Source: an uncultured Alphaproteobacteria bacterium (GTDB lineage: Bacteria; Pseudomonadota; Alphaproteobacteria; HIMB59; GCA-002718135). Taken from it: a stretch of DNA of 48,560 nucleotides. The translations under genes and the position numbers were made by a program. Shown in pieces: positions 1 to 8,770 of the stretch (positions are counted from its first letter, which is position 1; every line of letters begins with the position of its first letter). Under the pieces are notes generated by a model. That model did no database searches. It saw nothing but the letters and a program-made list of their open reading frames with translations, and had not been told where the DNA came from. The DNA is taken from contig CABYXC010000013.1 in NCBI GenBank assembly GCA_902522865.1, positions 1 through 48,560 of the forward strand, in the 5' to 3' direction.

Positions 1-1452
1 TTATCTAAAAAAGTAAAAAAATTTGAAAAAATAAAAGTTTTAGAAAACATTAATTGGTCTCAACTTGAAAAAATTGAAGCAAATAAACTTAATATTGAAG
101 GAATATTTATTTCTCAAGATTATATGAGAACTTACCATCATAATAATACTGTTTCACATTTAATTGGTTATACGAATAAACCTAATCGAGAAGAAGTAGA
201 ATTACCCTTTATTGCAAATATGCCTAATTTAGAAATAGGCAAAGATGGTATTGAAAAAAGCTTTAATCCTAATCTCATTGGAAAATCAGGACAAAGAGAG
301 ATTGAAGTCAACTCTTATGGGAGAGTATTACGTGAAATATCTAGGCAAGATAGTCAAAAAGGGAATGATGTTTATATTACTATAGACCTAAGAATTCAAC
401 AATATGCTTTGAATTTACTTAAAGAACATAAGGCAGGATCAGCTGTACTTATGGATATTAAAAATGGAAACATCTTATGTATGGCTTCTACCCCATCTTA
501 TAATCCTAATAAAATTATAAAAAAACCAAATAAAGAATATTGGGATTCGATTTTAGAGAATGAACTCTCACCACTTACTTATAGATGTATTCAGGGTTTG
601 TATGCCCCAGGCTCAACTTTTAAAATGGTTGTTGCGATTGCTGGAATAGTGCACGGGGTAATAGACACTAATACAAAACATTTTTGTAGCGGAAAAATCG
701 GTTTGGGTGATAGACTGTATCATTGTTGGAAAAATAATGGTCATGGATTAATGAATGTAAGTGATGCAATTAAAGAATCATGTGATGTTTTTTTCTATGA
801 AATCTCAAAAAAGATAGGCATAGATAAAATTGCGAAAGTCGCTGAAGATTTCGGTTTGGGAAAAATTTATGATATTCCGTTACCTAATCAAAAAAAAGGT
901 ATTATTCCTTCACGTGATTGGAAAAAGAAAAAATATGATGAAAGTTGGTATCCTGGAGAGACTTTAATCTCAGCAATTGGACAGGGTTTTGTATTAACTA
1001 ATCCATTACAACTTGCTGTTATGACTTCCATTATTGCATCTAATGGAAAAAACGTAAAACCAAATATCATCAAACAAAATAATGACAATGAATTTGAAAA
1101 ATTAGAAAAATACCAAAATGCAATTAAAATTATTAAAAATTCGATGTTTAAAGTAGTTAATGACAATAAAGGTACAGCTTATAATTCAAGATCTGAAACT
1201 ACTCCTTTTTCAGGTAAGACAGGAACTTCGCAAGTTAGAAGAATAACTGTAGCTGAAAGAGAAAGTGAAGATTTTAGAAAAAAAGAGGTAGAATGGAAAA
1301 AAAGAGATCACGCTTTATTTGTTGGATATATGCCTGTTGAAAAACCTAGATATGCTGTTTCGGTTGTTATTGAACATGGAGGTTCGGGTGCAACAACTGC
1401 AGCACCTATAGCAAAAGAAATTTTTCAATTTACAAAAAAATTAGAAAGTTAA
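1..1452 (+). CDS. mrdA: Penicillin-binding protein 2 (peptidoglycan transpeptidase), 5' end outside the window
   Basis: Class B penicillin-binding protein that cross-links peptidoglycan during rod elongation, working with RodA at the inner membrane. The reading frame is open from base 1, so the first ATG at 124 is internal and the N-terminal membrane anchor lies upstream of the window. All three transpeptidase motifs are visible: STFK at 613-624 (catalytic Ser), SCD at 778-786 as the SxN/SxD motif, and KTGT at 1216-1227. The dimerisation-domain signature around HLIGY is also present. The stop codon overlaps the rodA start by one base (TAATG), so the two are translationally coupled. Motifs and the rodA neighbour make the identity firm. 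Confidence 0.95.
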   Translation, partial: LSKKVKKFEKIKVLENINWSQLEKIEANKLNIEGIFISQDYMRTYHHNNTVSHLIGYTNKPNREEVELPFIANMPNLEIGKDGIEKSFNPNLIGKSGQREIEVNSYGRVLREISRQDSQKGNDVYITIDLRIQQYALNLLKEHKAGSAVLMDIKNGNILCMASTPSYNPNKIIKKPNKEYWDSILENELSPLTYRCIQGLYAPGSTFKMVVAIAGIVHGVIDTNTKHFCSGKIGLGDRLYHCWKNNGHGLMNVSDAIKESCDVFFYEISKKIGIDKIAKVAEDFGLGKIYDIPLPNQKKGIIPSRDWKKKKYDESWYPGETLISAIGQGFVLTNPLQLAVMTSIIASNGKNVKPNIIKQNNDNEFEKLEKYQNAIKIIKNSMFKVVNDNKGTAYNSRSETTPFSGKTGTSQVRRITVAERESEDFRKKEVEWKKRDHALFVGYMPVEKPRYAVSVVIEHGGSGATTAAPIAKEIFQFTKKLES

Positions 1453-2549
1453 TGTTAAATAAAATTCAAAATTTAAATTATTTATTGATTTTTTTAGTAA
1501 TATTAATCTCATTTATTGGAGCTGCAGGCTTATATTCTGCAGCAGGAGGATCATATAGTCCTTGGGCATCAAGACATTTAATTAGATTATTTTTTTTTAT
1601 TTTTTTAGCAATTATCTTAGCCTTAATAAATATCAAATATATTTATCAATTCGCGTATATCTTTTTTATCTTATCTTTGTTACTTTTATTATCTGTTGAA
1701 TTAATCGGTGTTTTTGGTAAGGGCGCAACTAGATGGATAAATTTATTTGGCCTTAGCATTCAACCTTCGGAATTAATAAAAATAACCATTATACTTTCAC
1801 TGGCAAGATTTTATCATGATTTAAAATTTGATGAAATTAAAAGAATTAAAAATTTATTTTTTCCAATTTTAATTTTGTTTTTGCCTTTTATTTTGGTAGT
1901 TGTTCAACCAGATCTTGGAACTGCTTTAAGCATAGCAATGCTTGGAATTATTATTCTATTTGCAAGTGGAATAAGAATATGGAAGTTTGTATTAGGTTTT
2001 TTTGTTTTAATTCTATCAATTCCTTTGTCATTAAATTACTTACAACCATATCAAAAGGATAGAATTTTCTCTTTTTTAAATCCAGAAGCAGATGCACTTG
2101 GCAGAGGATATCAGCTCATCCAATCAAAAATTGCTTTAGGCTCTGGCGGCTTAACTGGTAAAGGATTTTTGGAAGGTTCTCAATCCTACTTACAATATTT
2201 ACCTGAAAAACAAACTGATTTTATCTTTACATTAATTGGAGAAGAATTTGGTTTTATTGGAACTATGTTCATAATTTTACTATTTTTTTTATTAATATCA
2301 GTCTGTTTTTATATAAGTGTTAAATCAAATCATATCTTTGGCAGGATTCTTGCTATAGGTGTTGGCAGCAATTTATTTATATACGTGATAATGAATATAT
2401 CTATGGTATCTGGATTAATGCCTGTTGTTGGCATTCCATTACCTTTAGTTTCTTATGGGGGATCAGCAATGCTTGCTATAACTATATCTCTAGGATTAGT
2501 TCTTAATGCGGAATTGAATGGAAGCTTAAAAAAATTAAATAATGCTTGA
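1452..2549 (+). CDS. rodA: Rod shape-determining peptidoglycan glycosyltransferase RodA (SEDS family)
   Basis: SEDS-family lipid II polymerase of the elongasome, partner of PBP2. The 365-residue protein is almost entirely hydrophobic, with about ten membrane segments, the usual size for RodA. Conserved SEDS stretches are visible: GKGATRWINL, QPSELIK, VVQPDLGTAL, GSGGLTGKG, LPEKQTDFIF and VSYGGSAM. The start overlaps the mrdA stop by one base. At the 3' end the livG start lies 8 bases inside rodA, so a cell-wall operon continues directly into an amino acid transporter operon. RodA is preferred over the paralogue FtsW because of the pairing with mrdA. Confidence 0.95.
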   Translation: MLNKIQNLNYLLIFLVILISFIGAAGLYSAAGGSYSPWASRHLIRLFFFIFLAIILALINIKYIYQFAYIFFILSLLLLLSVELIGVFGKGATRWINLFGLSIQPSELIKITIILSLARFYHDLKFDEIKRIKNLFFPILILFLPFILVVVQPDLGTALSIAMLGIIILFASGIRIWKFVLGFFVLILSIPLSLNYLQPYQKDRIFSFLNPEADALGRGYQLIQSKIALGSGGLTGKGFLEGSQSYLQYLPEKQTDFIFTLIGEEFGFIGTMFIILLFFLLISVCFYISVKSNHIFGRILAIGVGSNLFIYVIMNISMVSGLMPVVGIPLPLVSYGGSAMLAITISLGLVLNAELNGSLKKLNNA

Positions 2550-3309
2550 AATAAATAATGTTAATAAATTTTTTGGAGGATTAAAAGCAGTCCATAACGC
2601 ATCAATGAAAGTTGAATTGGGTTCCATTACAGGTTTAATTGGTCCGAATGGAGCAGGAAAAACAACATTATTTAATACTATTGCAGGATTATATGATCCA
2701 GATGAGGGAAATATAATTCTTAATAATGAAGATATTTCTTTTTTAAAACCTCACGAGTTATTTGCTAAAGGAGTTCTGAGAACTTTTCAAATTGCACATG
2801 AATTTTCAACCTTAACTGTTCTTGAAAATTTAATGATGGTACCACCAAATCAATTTGGTGAAAAATTATCATATGCTTTATTAAGTAAAGCTAAAGTAAA
2901 ACAACAAGAAGAAGAAATAAGACAAAAAGCTATAGAAGTAATAAATTTTTTAAATTTAAGTCATTTAACTCAAGAACTAGCGGGTAACTTATCTGGCGGT
3001 CAAAAAAAACTACTTGAGTTAGGGAGAACAATGATGGTTGATCCTCAAATCGTTTTACTTGATGAAGTAGGAGCTGGAGTTAATAGAACACTTCTCAATG
3101 AAATTACGGATGCAATATTAAGATTAAATAAAGAAAAGAATTATACTTTTTTCGTAATTGAACATGATATGGATCTTATTGAGAAAATTTGTGATCCTGT
3201 AATTGTGATGGCGGAAGGTTCAGTTTTATTTAAAGGAAATTTTAATGAAGTAAAAAATAACGATACAGTTATAGAAGCTTATTTAGGAAAAGGTATTAAT
3301 AAAAATTAG
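2542..3309 (+). CDS. livG: Branched-chain amino acid-type ABC transporter, ATP-binding protein LivG
   Basis: One of the two ATPases of a HAAT-family importer. The 255-residue protein has Walker A (GPNGAGKTT, near residue 35), the LSGGQKK signature, Walker B ending LLDEVGAGV, and the switch histidine in VIEHDMDLI. The second half of Walker B reads DEVGAG where most LivG proteins have DEPAAG; the catalytic Asp-Glu pair is intact. The start lies within the last codons of rodA (8-base overlap), and livF follows after 6 bases. Length and gene order G-F-H-M fit the Liv family. The exact substrate (branched-chain amino acids, other amino acids, amides or urea) cannot be read from the ATPase. Confidence 0.92.
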   Translation: MLEINNVNKFFGGLKAVHNASMKVELGSITGLIGPNGAGKTTLFNTIAGLYDPDEGNIILNNEDISFLKPHELFAKGVLRTFQIAHEFSTLTVLENLMMVPPNQFGEKLSYALLSKAKVKQQEEEIRQKAIEVINFLNLSHLTQELAGNLSGGQKKLLELGRTMMVDPQIVLLDEVGAGVNRTLLNEITDAILRLNKEKNYTFFVIEHDMDLIEKICDPVIVMAEGSVLFKGNFNEVKNNDTVIEAYLGKGINKN

Positions 3310-3315
3310 AATTTT

Positions 3316-4020
3316 ATGAATAATTTAATTGGTAAAAATTTAACAGCTGGATATGGAGGGGTTGATATAATTAAAGATATTAATCTAGAAGTTAACGAGG
3401 GTGAAATTGTTGTCATTGTTGGCCCAAATGGAGCAGGAAAATCTACAGCAATGAAAGCTTTGCTAGGCATGTTAAGTTTAACTTCAGGTTCTGTTGAATA
3501 TTCAAATGAGGAAATTTCTTCAATGCTTCCTCAAAACAGAATTAATTTAGGATTGGCATTCGTTCCTCAAACAAACAATGTGTTTACTGGTATGACAGTA
3601 GAAGAAAATTTAGAAATGGGAGGATTTTTAAGAGAGGATGACATTATTCATACCATAAATGATGTTTATGACCTTTTTCCTATTTTAAAAGAAAAAAGAA
3701 ATCAAAGTGCAGGAGAGTTATCTGGAGGTCAAAGACAGCAAGTAGCTTTTGGGAGAGCACTTATGACTAAACCTAAAATTTTAATGTTAGATGAACCAAC
3801 AGCAGGAGTATCACCAATAGTAATGGATGAATTATTTTCAAGAATTATTGAAGTTCGTAAAACTGGTGTTGGGATACTAATGGTTGAACAAAATGCAAAA
3901 CAAGCACTTGGTATTGCCGATAGAGGATACGTATTAGTAAATGGAAAAAATAGTAGAGAAGGCTCAGGTAAAGAATTATTAAATAATCCAGAAGTTAGAA
4001 AGTCATTTTTAGGAGGTTAA
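3316..4020 (+). CDS. livF: Branched-chain amino acid-type ABC transporter, ATP-binding protein LivF
   Basis: Second ATPase of the HAAT importer, 234 residues, the usual LivF length. Walker A GPNGAGKST, signature LSGGQRQQVAFGRAL, Walker B ILMLDEPTAGVSP and the H-loop equivalent VEQNAKQAL are all present. The EQNA form in place of a histidine is normal for LivF. It lies 6 bases after livG and 1 base before livH, in one transcription unit. The sequence AGGAGG just before the stop codon (around 4011) serves as ribosome-binding site for livH. It is expected to form the cytoplasmic heterodimer with LivG beneath the LivH/LivM channel. Confidence 0.93.
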   Translation: MNNLIGKNLTAGYGGVDIIKDINLEVNEGEIVVIVGPNGAGKSTAMKALLGMLSLTSGSVEYSNEEISSMLPQNRINLGLAFVPQTNNVFTGMTVEENLEMGGFLREDDIIHTINDVYDLFPILKEKRNQSAGELSGGQRQQVAFGRALMTKPKILMLDEPTAGVSPIVMDELFSRIIEVRKTGVGILMVEQNAKQALGIADRGYVLVNGKNSREGSGKELLNNPEVRKSFLGG

Positions 4021-4021
4021 A

Positions 4022-5035
4022 ATGATTGATTTTCTAAATTCTATAATTGTACTTCTAAATTTTATTATCATTCCAGGCATTTCTTATGGATCTCAACTAG
4101 CACTTGGAGCACTTGGAGTTACATTCGTTTATGCCATACTTCGTTTCGCAAATTTTGCACACGGAGAAATAATGTCATTTGGAGCGATGATAACAATTTT
4201 ATTTACGTGGTTTTTTCAATCACAAAATATTGGTTTAGGAATTCTGCCAACTGCCTTGTTAGCTTTACCTGTAGGAATAATAGCAACAATTATCTTATGT
4301 ATTATTTCTGATAAATTTGTTTTTCAATATTACAGATATCAAAAAAGTGTACCTGTTGTTTTAGCAATGGTTTCAATAGGGGTTATGTTTGTAATTAATG
4401 CAATAATAAGAATTATAATTGGAACAGAAACTATAAAATTTTCTGATGGACAGAAATTTATAATGAAAGCCAAACAGTTTAAAGTAATGACAGGTTTAAA
4501 CGAAGGATTAGCATTAAAATCTTCTCAAGTTATAACAATATTAATTACTGTATTACTTTTAACTTTTACTTTCTGGTTTTTGCAAAAAACAAAAACTGGA
4601 AAATCAATGAGAGCATTTTCAGATAATGAAGATCTAGCATTATTGTCAGGCATTAATCCTGATAGAGTAGTATTTACTACTTGGATTATTGTAGGAGTCC
4701 TAGCTTGTGTTGCTGGAACACTTTATGGTTTAGATAAAAGTTATAAACCTATTATTTATCTCAATTTAGTATTACCAATATTTGCATCAGCAATTGTGGG
4801 GGGTATTGGGAGTCCTTTTGGGGCCGTAGTAGGTGGGTATGTAATAGCTTTTTCAGAAATTATGGTTACCTATGCTTACAAGAAATTTTTTGTGTATTTA
4901 CTTCCAAGTTCTATAGAGCCAAGTGGTTTAGTACAAATACTTTCAACAGATTATAAATTTGCTGTATCATTTTCAATCTTAGTCATCGTTTTACTAATAA
5001 GACCATCTGGAATATTTAAAGGAAGAGTCTTATGA
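4022..5035 (+). CDS. livH: Branched-chain amino acid-type ABC transporter permease LivH
   Basis: Integral-membrane permease of the HAAT importer. The 337 residues form about eight hydrophobic segments, with the family motifs YAILRFANFAHGE near the N-terminus and the cytoplasmic coupling segment GKSMRAFSDNEDLALLSGI. The C-terminal GGIGSPFGAVVGGY and LLIRPSGIFKGR stretches are also typical. An AGGAGG sequence lies about 6 bases upstream of the ATG. The gene overlaps livM by four bases (ATGA at 5032-5035). It is somewhat longer than E. coli LivH, with extra residues around 130-165 between membrane segments. Confidence 0.93.
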   Translation: MIDFLNSIIVLLNFIIIPGISYGSQLALGALGVTFVYAILRFANFAHGEIMSFGAMITILFTWFFQSQNIGLGILPTALLALPVGIIATIILCIISDKFVFQYYRYQKSVPVVLAMVSIGVMFVINAIIRIIIGTETIKFSDGQKFIMKAKQFKVMTGLNEGLALKSSQVITILITVLLLTFTFWFLQKTKTGKSMRAFSDNEDLALLSGINPDRVVFTTWIIVGVLACVAGTLYGLDKSYKPIIYLNLVLPIFASAIVGGIGSPFGAVVGGYVIAFSEIMVTYAYKKFFVYLLPSSIEPSGLVQILSTDYKFAVSFSILVIVLLIRPSGIFKGRVL

Positions 5036-6405
5036 TGAAGTTTGAAAGATATGAATGGGTAGCCATTACAATCATGATCTCCCTATTTGTTTTTGTAGGT
5101 TTTATTCAAGGGTGGTCTGTAAGTTTAGTAATTTTAAATATGTGTATTATTTCAGCAATAATGACAATGGGAGTTAATATTTCTTGGGGTTATGCAGGAG
5201 TAATTAATTTTGGTGTAATGGGTTTTTTGGCAATGGGTGGATTAGCGGCAGTCCTTGTATCTTATCCTCCCATTACAGAGTCATGGCAGGCTGGAGGTAG
5301 AGGACTAGGTATTAGTTTTGCTTTGCTTGTCGTATTAGTAATAGCTGTAATGTATATTAATAAAACGCTAATCCAAAAAAGAAATAGGTATATTTTAAAT
5401 TCTCTTGTAATTTTCTTTGGTATTTTAATTATCAGACACTTTTATTTAAACGCCACACATAATATTGAGGATGTTAATCCAGCAATAGCAGGATTTTTAG
5501 GTGGTCTTGGACTACCAATAATTTTTTCTTGGATAGTAGGAGGTTTATTTGCTGCAGGTGTTGCATTTGTAATTGGTAAAGTAGCTCTTGGATTACGATC
5601 AGATTATTTGGCAATTGTAACTCTAGGAATTTCAGAAATAGTTGTTAGTGTTTTAAAACATGAAGAATGGTTATCTAGAGGGGTCAAAAATGTAATTGGT
5701 TTAAAGAGACCGGTTCCTTATGAAATTGATTTACAAAACGCAGATTGGTTTATAAATTTAGTTACATATCTTAATTCATCAAAGTTAAATAACATTATTG
5801 ATGTAAGTGATAGACAACAAGTATTAAACAATCTTATAATTGATGGTTCAGGAATATTTGTAAAATTATCTTACGCTATTTTATTTTTGATTGTTATGTT
5901 GATAATTTTCTATTTTGCAAACAAAGCTCAATTATCTCCATGGGGAAGGATGATGAGAGCTATAAGAGATAATGAAACTGCTGCAAATGCAATGGGCAAA
6001 GATGTTGTAAAACAACATTTAATAATTTTTGTCATAGGAGCTGCAATTGTAGGTGTTGCAGGTGCAATGCTTGTTACTTTGGATGGATTATTTACACCCT
6101 CAGGATATCGACCACTTCGTTTCACTTTTATTATTTGGATTATGGTTATTGTAGGCGGTAGTGGAAATAATTTAGGTGCTATATTTGGTGGTTTTGTCAT
6201 ATGGTTTTCTTGGATTGAAGCAGCACCACTTACAACATTTATTATTAATCAACTTACAGTAGGTTTAGAGCCAACTAATGCTTTAAAACTACATTTACTA
6301 GATAGCGTTCCTTACTTTAGATACTTATTTATGGGTTTAATTTTATTATTAATTTTACGCTATAGACCTAAAGGAATTATACCAGAGAAAGTAAGGCACT
6401 CATAA
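5032..6405 (+). CDS. livM: Branched-chain amino acid-type ABC transporter permease LivM
   Basis: Second permease of the HAAT importer, 457 residues with roughly ten membrane segments. The typical LivM motifs are ISWGYAGVINFGVMGF, ALGLRSDYLAIVTLGI, the coupling segment GRMMRAIRDNETAANAMGKD and the C-terminal RYRPKGIIPEK. Two ATGs stand in tandem at 5032 and 5035; either could be used, and the first overlaps livH by four bases. A hydrophilic segment near residues 205-265, between membrane helices, is longer than in classical LivM proteins. The gene ends 6 bases before a strong hairpin that mainly serves the opposing livJ gene. Confidence 0.93.
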   Translation: MMKFERYEWVAITIMISLFVFVGFIQGWSVSLVILNMCIISAIMTMGVNISWGYAGVINFGVMGFLAMGGLAAVLVSYPPITESWQAGGRGLGISFALLVVLVIAVMYINKTLIQKRNRYILNSLVIFFGILIIRHFYLNATHNIEDVNPAIAGFLGGLGLPIIFSWIVGGLFAAGVAFVIGKVALGLRSDYLAIVTLGISEIVVSVLKHEEWLSRGVKNVIGLKRPVPYEIDLQNADWFINLVTYLNSSKLNNIIDVSDRQQVLNNLIIDGSGIFVKLSYAILFLIVMLIIFYFANKAQLSPWGRMMRAIRDNETAANAMGKDVVKQHLIIFVIGAAIVGVAGAMLVTLDGLFTPSGYRPLRFTFIIWIMVIVGGSGNNLGAIFGGFVIWFSWIEAAPLTTFIINQLTVGLEPTNALKLHLLDSVPYFRYLFMGLILLLILRYRPKGIIPEKVRHS

Positions 6406-6428
6406 AAAAACCCCAGCTAGAAGCTGGG
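6404..6428 (-). terminator. Rho-independent terminator of livJ between convergent livM and livJ
   Basis: A perfect 7-bp stem (CCCAGCT at 6412-6418 pairing with AGCTGGG at 6422-6428) encloses a 3-base loop. On the minus strand the stem is followed by seven T residues (the A run at 6404-6410 on the plus strand), which is the classical intrinsic terminator layout for livJ. On the plus strand the hairpin is followed only by ATTAAATTAAAAT, so termination of livM there would be weaker. It is the only clear intrinsic terminator I see in the window. Confidence 0.85.
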
Positions 6429-6453
6429 ATTAAATTAAAATAATTTTTAAGTA

Positions 6454-7635
6454 TTAAAGAGCGCCAACAGTAACGAATTCGCCACCACTAACTTCTAGTT
6501 CTTTAAACGCACCATCAGCATCACCAAACGCATTAAATTCTACGTCTGTTGCACCTTGGTAGTCAATATCTTTACCAGCAGCTAACATTTGTAAGCCGTA
6601 TGATAATTGACCAGGGTTAATTACAATACCTGGAGCGTTAGATACTTTAGCAATATTGTTTAGGATTGATTGCTTATCAGCAGATCCACCAGCTTGAATT
6701 GCAAGAGCAATAATTGCTGCAGCATCATAAGACTCTCCAACATATGGAGCACTTCCATCCATGCCATTTGCAGCTGCTAGTTCTCCGAACTTAGCTGAAC
6801 CTTTTGAGATTGCACCTGGCATAGAGCCAAATGATCCTTCAAGATCAGCACCGATATTATCTACAATTGATTGACCAATCATACCATCAGAAAGAACAAA
6901 AGTGTCAAATGCACCTGAATCTAAAGATGCTTCGATCATTCCTTTTCCACCATCATCGATATAACCAATTACTAGCAGTGCGTCTCCACCAGCTGATGCA
7001 AGAACACCAACTTCTGATGAATAATCTGCTTTACCATCTTCGTGTGCAGCTGATGCTGTAATAGTTCCGCCACCACGAGCAAATGAAGCTTCAAATACTT
7101 CAGCTAAACCTTTTCCGTAGTCATTGTTAGTATACGTTACAGCTATACTTTCTATTCCTCTGCTTAAAGCAAGTTTAGCTAGTACCTGACCACCTTTTGC
7201 ATCAGATGGAGCGGTACGCCAAAAAGTTCCATTATCAGGAACTTTACTTAGACCTGGTGAAGTTGCAGATGGAGATACCATTAAGATACCATTTGGTACT
7301 GCAACGTTTGCATTAATCGCACCTGTTACACCTGAACAGTCAGCACCCATAATAGCAGTTACACCTTGTGCAACTAGATCCTCAGCAGCAGCAGTTGCAG
7401 CAGCAGAGTCTACACAAGTTGAGTCAGCTTCTAAGATTGTAATTGATTCACCACCTAAAAGATTTCCAGAGTTTGATGCCTCATCAAATGCCATTCTAGC
7501 ACCATCTCTCATAGCAGGAGTTAAAGATTCAATTGGCCCTGTAAAACCAAGAATAATTCCTACTTTAATTTCTGCTAATGCAGCAGTCGTTACAGTCGAC
7601 AAACTTACAATAACAGCTAGAAGTAATTTTTTCAT
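6454..7635 (-). CDS. livJ: Branched-chain amino acid-type ABC transporter, periplasmic substrate-binding protein
   Basis: Periplasmic binding protein (type I fold, LivJ/LivK family) delivering substrate to LivHM. The 393-residue precursor has a signal peptide (KK, then a hydrophobic stretch, then TTAALA) with likely cleavage after residue 21, followed by EIKVGIILGFTGP, the usual start of the mature protein. It is convergent to livM, not within the livGFHM unit, with its own GGAGG ribosome-binding site 5 bases above the ATG and its own terminator. Separate strong expression is normal for binding proteins. The substrate cannot be fixed from sequence; Liv-type proteins bind branched-chain or other amino acids, amides or urea. 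Confidence 0.92.
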   Translation of the reverse strand: MKKLLLAVIVSLSTVTTAALAEIKVGIILGFTGPIESLTPAMRDGARMAFDEASNSGNLLGGESITILEADSTCVDSAAATAAAEDLVAQGVTAIMGADCSGVTGAINANVAVPNGILMVSPSATSPGLSKVPDNGTFWRTAPSDAKGGQVLAKLALSRGIESIAVTYTNNDYGKGLAEVFEASFARGGGTITASAAHEDGKADYSSEVGVLASAGGDALLVIGYIDDGGKGMIEASLDSGAFDTFVLSDGMIGQSIVDNIGADLEGSFGSMPGAISKGSAKFGELAAANGMDGSAPYVGESYDAAAIIALAIQAGGSADKQSILNNIAKVSNAPGIVINPGQLSYGLQMLAAGKDIDYQGATDVEFNAFGDADGAFKELEVSGGEFVTVGAL

Positions 7636-7662
7636 ATTTCCTCCAAAAAAGTATACTTTTTA

Positions 7663-7690
7663 TATATACTAACTCATATACTAGTTCCAA
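7663..7690 (-). promoter_or_regulatory. Candidate promoter of livJ
   Basis: Read on the minus strand, TTGGAA (7685-7690) is followed after 16 bases by TATATA (7663-7668), 27 bases above the livJ start. A GGAGG ribosome-binding site follows. AT-rich sequence makes chance -10 matches common, so this is tentative. Confidence 0.4.
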
Positions 7691-7748
7691 AAATCAATCA
7701 TGCAGTTTTTTCATAAAAATACCTAAGATTTTAGCCAAAAACCATAAA

Positions 7749-7777
7749 TTGACTTCATTTGACTCACCGGATAAAGA
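7749..7777 (+). promoter_or_regulatory. Candidate promoter of the gpsA-deoC operon
   Basis: TTGACT at 7749-7754 is followed after 17 bases by TAAAGA (7772-7777); GATAAA at 7770 is an alternative with a 15-base spacer. The -10 ends only 8 bases before the gpsA ATG at 7786, so the transcript would be almost leaderless. No good Shine-Dalgarno sequence precedes that ATG. Confidence 0.35.
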
Positions 7778-7785
7778 TCAAACGT

Positions 7786-8766
7786 ATGACAATTGGAATT
7801 TTAGGCGGAGGAGTTTGGGGAAGTGCACTTGCCCGAGTATTAAGTAATAATAAAGTTATCATTTATGCTCGAGATGAAAAAACTGTTAAATCAATAAATG
7901 AACATAAAATTAATCCAAAATTAAAATACAGTTCATTTAACGCTAATGTCACTGCTAGTACTTCTTTGAAAGAAATTAGAAATGTTAAATTTTTATTTAT
8001 AACTTTACCTGCACAAAACATTAGGGAAGTAATTAAGGATTCATCATTACATAATAAAAATCATCATATTGTTATATGTTCTAAAGGCATTGAAATATCG
8101 TCATCAAAATTTTTAACAGATGTATTTCAAGAAATGATCCCTTTTAAATCAATAAGTATTTTATCAGGTCCATCTTTTTCAAATGAAGTATCTCAAAGTT
8201 TACCAACTGCAGTAACTCTTGCAACAAAAGATAAAAAAAATTTTGAGAATATTTCTAAACTTATACCTAACAAAGAGTTTAGAATTTATTATTCAAATGA
8301 TTTAATTGGAACGCAGATAGGCGGTGCGTTAAAGAATATTTATGCAATAGCTGCAGGCATCGCAGAAGGTTTAAACTTAGGCGAAAATGCTAAAAGTGCA
8401 CTCATTTCAAGATCTTTTGCAGAAATGGCACGATATGCAAAAAAATTTAAAGCTGATAAAAATACATTATTTGGTTTATCAGGGCTTGGCGATCTAATTT
8501 TAACATGTGGCTCTAAAAATTCTCGTAACACACAATTTGGTATTAAATTAGCTTCTTCAAAATATGACAATTTTTTAGATCTTTTAAAATCGCAAGAAGT
8601 AACAGAAGGTTATTTTACAGTCAAAGCAGTCTATAATATTTCACAAAAAAAAAATATTGATATGCCAATAATGGAGTCTGTATACAATATACTTTATAAG
8701 CAACATGATTTAAAAGAAGAACTAAGTAATTTACTGAGTAGACCAATAACAGAAGAAAAAATTTAA
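7786..8766 (+). CDS. gpsA: Glycerol-3-phosphate dehydrogenase [NAD(P)+]
   Basis: Reduces dihydroxyacetone phosphate to sn-glycerol 3-phosphate for phospholipid synthesis, in the cytoplasm. The start at 7786 gives MTIGILGGGVWGSALA, the family's N-terminal Rossmann motif (GxGxxG). The frame can be opened at a TTG at 7759, but that adds nine residues unlike the family. SGPSFSNEV, the catalytic-lysine region GGALKNIYAIAAG and LSGLGDLILTC are all recognisable. At 326 residues it has the normal length. deoC follows after 4 bases. Because deoC makes glyceraldehyde 3-phosphate, one isomerisation from the GpsA substrate, the linkage may be metabolic; this is inference. Confidence 0.94.
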   Translation: MTIGILGGGVWGSALARVLSNNKVIIYARDEKTVKSINEHKINPKLKYSSFNANVTASTSLKEIRNVKFLFITLPAQNIREVIKDSSLHNKNHHIVICSKGIEISSSKFLTDVFQEMIPFKSISILSGPSFSNEVSQSLPTAVTLATKDKKNFENISKLIPNKEFRIYYSNDLIGTQIGGALKNIYAIAAGIAEGLNLGENAKSALISRSFAEMARYAKKFKADKNTLFGLSGLGDLILTCGSKNSRNTQFGIKLASSKYDNFLDLLKSQEVTEGYFTVKAVYNISQKKNIDMPIMESVYNILYKQHDLKEELSNLLSRPITEEKI

Positions 8767-8770
8767 TTCG

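Noticed and set aside
6404..6428. Hairpin as a strong terminator for livM on the plus strand
   Set aside because: The T run follows the stem only on the minus strand; plus-strand termination would be weak.
6831..7061. Plus-strand frame inside livJ
   Set aside because: Gln/His/Leu-rich translation caused by reading the complement of an Ala-rich gene.
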